Assembly (NCBI GenBank): GCA_030525795.1
Contig: JAUNEB010000001.1
Location: 62,001-126,000, forward strand
DNA from: Aerococcaceae bacterium
Lineage (GTDB): Bacteria > Bacillota > Bacilli > Lactobacillales > Aerococcaceae
Length of the DNA: 64,000 nt
Reading direction: 5' to 3'
Shown: positions 61,884 to 64,000 of the stretch, in pieces
Layout: each line of letters opens with the position of its first letter
How positions within the stretch are numbered: position 1 is the stretch's first letter
Translations under genes and position numbers: made by a program
The notes under the pieces: model-generated
The model's database searches: none
Told to the model about the DNA's origin: nothing
The model's input: only the letters and a program-made list of their open reading frames with translations

Positions 61884-64000
61884 ATGGCAAAAGATAAAAT
61901 TATTGTAAAAGGTGCGCGTTCGCACAATTTGAAAAATATTAACGTAGAAATTCCGCGCGACCAATTAGTCGTAGTAACAGGACTTTCAGGCTCAGGCAAA
62001 AGTTCGCTCGCTTTTGATACGCTATATGCGGAAGGGCAACGTCGTTATGTCGAAAGTTTATCGGCGTATGCCAGACAATTTTTGGGGCAAATGGACAAAC
62101 CAGACGTTGATTCCATTGAAGGATTGAGTCCCGCCATTTCCATTGACCAAAAAACGACGAGCCACAATCCGCGCTCAACAGTCGGAACCGTTACCGAAAT
62201 TAACGATTACTTGCGTTTGCTTTACGCACGCGTGGGCGTCCCGTACTGTCCGAAACACAACGAACCAATTGAACGCCAAACGATTGAACAAATGGTCAAC
62301 CGTATGTTAGAGTTACCTGAACGCACGCGCATTCAAATTTTGGCGCCATACATCCGCGACCAAAAAGGTCAACATACGAAAGTCCTCGAAAAAATCGCTA
62401 AAGATGGTTTTGTGCGTGTGCGCGTTGACGGCGATATGTATGACATTAGTGAAGTGCCTGAACTTTCCAAAACAAAAAAACATTCCATTGACGTTGTAGT
62501 TGACCGAATTGTGATTAAAGACGATATTCGTTCGCGCTTATTTGATTCGGTTGAAACAGCATTGCGGTTGGCAAATGGACATATGGTAGTCGATGTCATT
62601 GATGGCGAGCCACTTTATTTTAACGAGCATTTTGCGTGTTCGCACTGTGATTTTACCGTTGATGATTTAGAGCCGCGTCTATTTTCGTTTAATGCGCCAT
62701 TCGGTGCATGTTCAAGCTGTGATGGCTTAGGCGCGCGTTTGACCGTTGATGAAGAATTAGTCATGCCCGATACATCTTTGACGATTCAGCAAGGTGTTTT
62801 TGCAGCGTGGGCGCCGATTAGTTCGACGTATTATATGAGCATGCTGGAGCAATTTTGTACCGCTTATGGCATCCCGCAAAATGTTCCCTTTAACGAGCTG
62901 TCTGCGCAACATCAGCACGTCCTAAAATATGGCGACCCTAATTTTACTTTCAAATTTACCCATGAGCCGATGTCAGGCGGATTGCGTACGGTTGATCAAG
63001 TATTTGAAGGCGTCTTGAATAACATTGACCGCCGTTACCACGAAACGAGTTCGGAATATACGCGCGAAGTGATGCGCCAATACATGACCGAATTGCAGTG
63101 CCCGACGTGTAAAGGACAACGCCTAAACCCAACGGCACTTTCCGTTCGTGTCGGCGACAAAAATATTGCGCAAGCAACCGAGTTATCGATTGGCGATGCG
63201 CTAGCGCATTTTGAAAAGTTGACTTTTTCGCCGAGCAATGAGATGGTGGCGCGTCCAATTATTAAGGAAGTGTGCGATCGATTGCAGTTTTTGAATAATG
63301 TTGGATTGGAATATTTGACGTTGAGTCGCGTCGCAGGATCGTTATCGGGTGGCGAAGCGCAACGTATTCGTTTAGCGACGCAAATTGGCTCCAACTTGAG
63401 TGGTGTGTTGTATATTTTGGACGAGCCATCAATCGGCTTGCATCAACGCGACAACGCACGTCTCATCCAATCACTCGAAAAAATGCGCGATTTGGGCAAC
63501 ACGTTAATCGTCGTAGAACATGACGACGAAACAATGTTGACGGCCGACTATATTATCGACATCGGACCTGGCGCTGGCGAGCACGGCGGACAAATCGTCG
63601 CTCAAGGCACACCGCAAGAAGTCATGCAAAATCCAAACTCCTTAACAGGCAAGTATTTGGCCGGTATCGAAAAAATTCCTGTTCCGCAAGCGCGCCGCAC
63701 AGAAGACAAAGGCTGGGTCGAAATTAAAGGCGCCACCGAAAACAACTTGAACAATGTCACCGCCAAATTCCCTATCGGACGCTTAACTTGCGTGACGGGC
63801 GTGTCAGGTTCAGGCAAAAGTACGCTCATTAACCGTATTTTGAAAGTAGCACTATCCCAACGCTTAACAAGTACCAAAGAACGCGCAGGTGCGTTTAAGT
63901 CGATTGCTGGCTACGAAGGATTGGACAAAGTAATCGACATTGACCAAAGTCCAATTGGGCGCACGCCGCGCAGTAATCCAGCGACTTATACGAGCGTATT
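61884..64000 (+). CDS. uvrA: Excinuclease ABC subunit A (partial, runs off the right edge)
   Basis: The first 705 codons are open from the ATG at 61884 (AAGGAAGAAA site) to the edge; the full protein is about 940 residues. UvrA finds bulky DNA lesions and loads UvrB. The first Walker A is [10 protein letters not shown] (31-40); a zinc-type module follows (CSHCDF ... CSSCDG), then a second Cys pair (CPTCKG). The first signature [16 protein letters not shown] with [15 protein letters not shown] and the second Walker [10 protein letters not shown] (about residue 640) are present. The C-terminal zinc finger and second signature lie outside. uvrB is not just upstream, unlike the common uvrB-uvrA order. 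Confidence 0.97.
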   Translation, partial: MAKDKIIVKGARSHNLKNINVEIPRDQLVVVTGLSGSGKSSLAFDTLYAEGQRRYVESLSAYARQFLGQMDKPDVDSIEGLSPAISIDQKTTSHNPRSTVGTVTEINDYLRLLYARVGVPYCPKHNEPIERQTIEQMVNRMLELPERTRIQILAPYIRDQKGQHTKVLEKIAKDGFVRVRVDGDMYDISEVPELSKTKKHSIDVVVDRIVIKDDIRSRLFDSVETALRLANGHMVVDVIDGEPLYFNEHFACSHCDFTVDDLEPRLFSFNAPFGACSSCDGLGARLTVDEELVMPDTSLTIQQGVFAAWAPISSTYYMSMLEQFCTAYGIPQNVPFNELSAQHQHVLKYGDPNFTFKFTHEPMSGGLRTVDQVFEGVLNNIDRRYHETSSEYTREVMRQYMTELQCPTCKGQRLNPTALSVRVGDKNIAQATELSIGDALAHFEKLTFSPSNEMVARPIIKEVCDRLQFLNNVGLEYLTLSRVAGSLSGGEAQRIRLATQIGSNLSGVLYILDEPSIGLHQRDNARLIQSLEKMRDLGNTLIVVEHDDETMLTADYIIDIGPGAGEHGGQIVAQGTPQEVMQNPNSLTGKYLAGIEKIPVPQARRTEDKGWVEIKGATENNLNNVTAKFPIGRLTCVTGVSGSGKSTLINRILKVALSQRLTSTKERAGAFKSIAGYEGLDKVIDIDQSPIGRTPRSNPATYTSV

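Overview
The window reads as a chromosomal segment of a low-to-moderate GC Gram-positive bacterium of the Lactobacillales (lactic acid bacteria in the broad sense). The basis is the Firmicutes-type S10-spc-alpha ribosomal block running into ecfA1-ecfA2-ecfT-truA, zinc-type S14, strong AGGAGG ribosome binding sites, a water-forming NADH oxidase, an LmrCD-type heterodimeric exporter and the phoH-ybeY-dgkA-era-recO and tsaB-rimI-rimI-tsaD blocks. I cannot name the genus; an Aerococcaceae- or Carnobacteriaceae-like organism would fit. I saw no rRNA, tRNA, CRISPR array, insertion sequence or prophage.

Layout. 1-2440: the 3' tip of an unknown gene, lysS, then two small metabolic genes. 2442-3623 (minus): a secreted protein. 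3764-17839: one long ribosomal operon with a promoter, a structured leader, 27 ribosomal protein genes plus secY, adk, infA and rpoA, and a terminator. 17840-18071: an unusual hairpin-rich spacer with a possible leader peptide. 18072-21871: the ECF transporter core, truA and rlmH. 21932-28556: an exopolysaccharide-type sugar transferase followed by an array of four secreted paralogues, interrupted by two AT-rich membrane protein genes. 28701-32051: a MacA/MacB-like three-gene exporter. 32081-35015 (minus): an MFS transporter and a second array, three small membrane-anchored paralogues. 35215-37906: a sigma-54 factor with an abruptly ending RpoN box, a secreted protein and a lipoprotein. 38043-42071: MarR regulator with paired operators and a heterodimeric ABC exporter. 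42115-45405: a TIGR02328-type protein, NADH oxidase, Dps and an XRE regulator/membrane protein pair. 45522-52116: housekeeping genes for RNA processing, lipid kinase, DNA repair and the t6A tRNA modification. 52199-53685: a tiny acidic protein and a membrane protein with an apparent papain-like tail. 53816-64000: transketolase, NAD salvage (pncB-nadE), the wall-polymer initiator tagO, a pseudouridine synthase, an HrtBA-like exporter, and the first three quarters of uvrA.

How the genes work together. Most of the window is growth machinery: translation, protein export, vitamin uptake, NAD supply and DNA repair. The accessory part (about 21.9-37.9 kb) is dominated by exported or membrane-anchored proteins of unknown function, arranged as tandem paralogues around a MacAB-like exporter. 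Several of these units carry promoters of the same form (TTG-type -35, 18-bp spacer, TGN-extended -10). This is the best candidate for an undescribed cell-envelope system, but that is inference from layout only.
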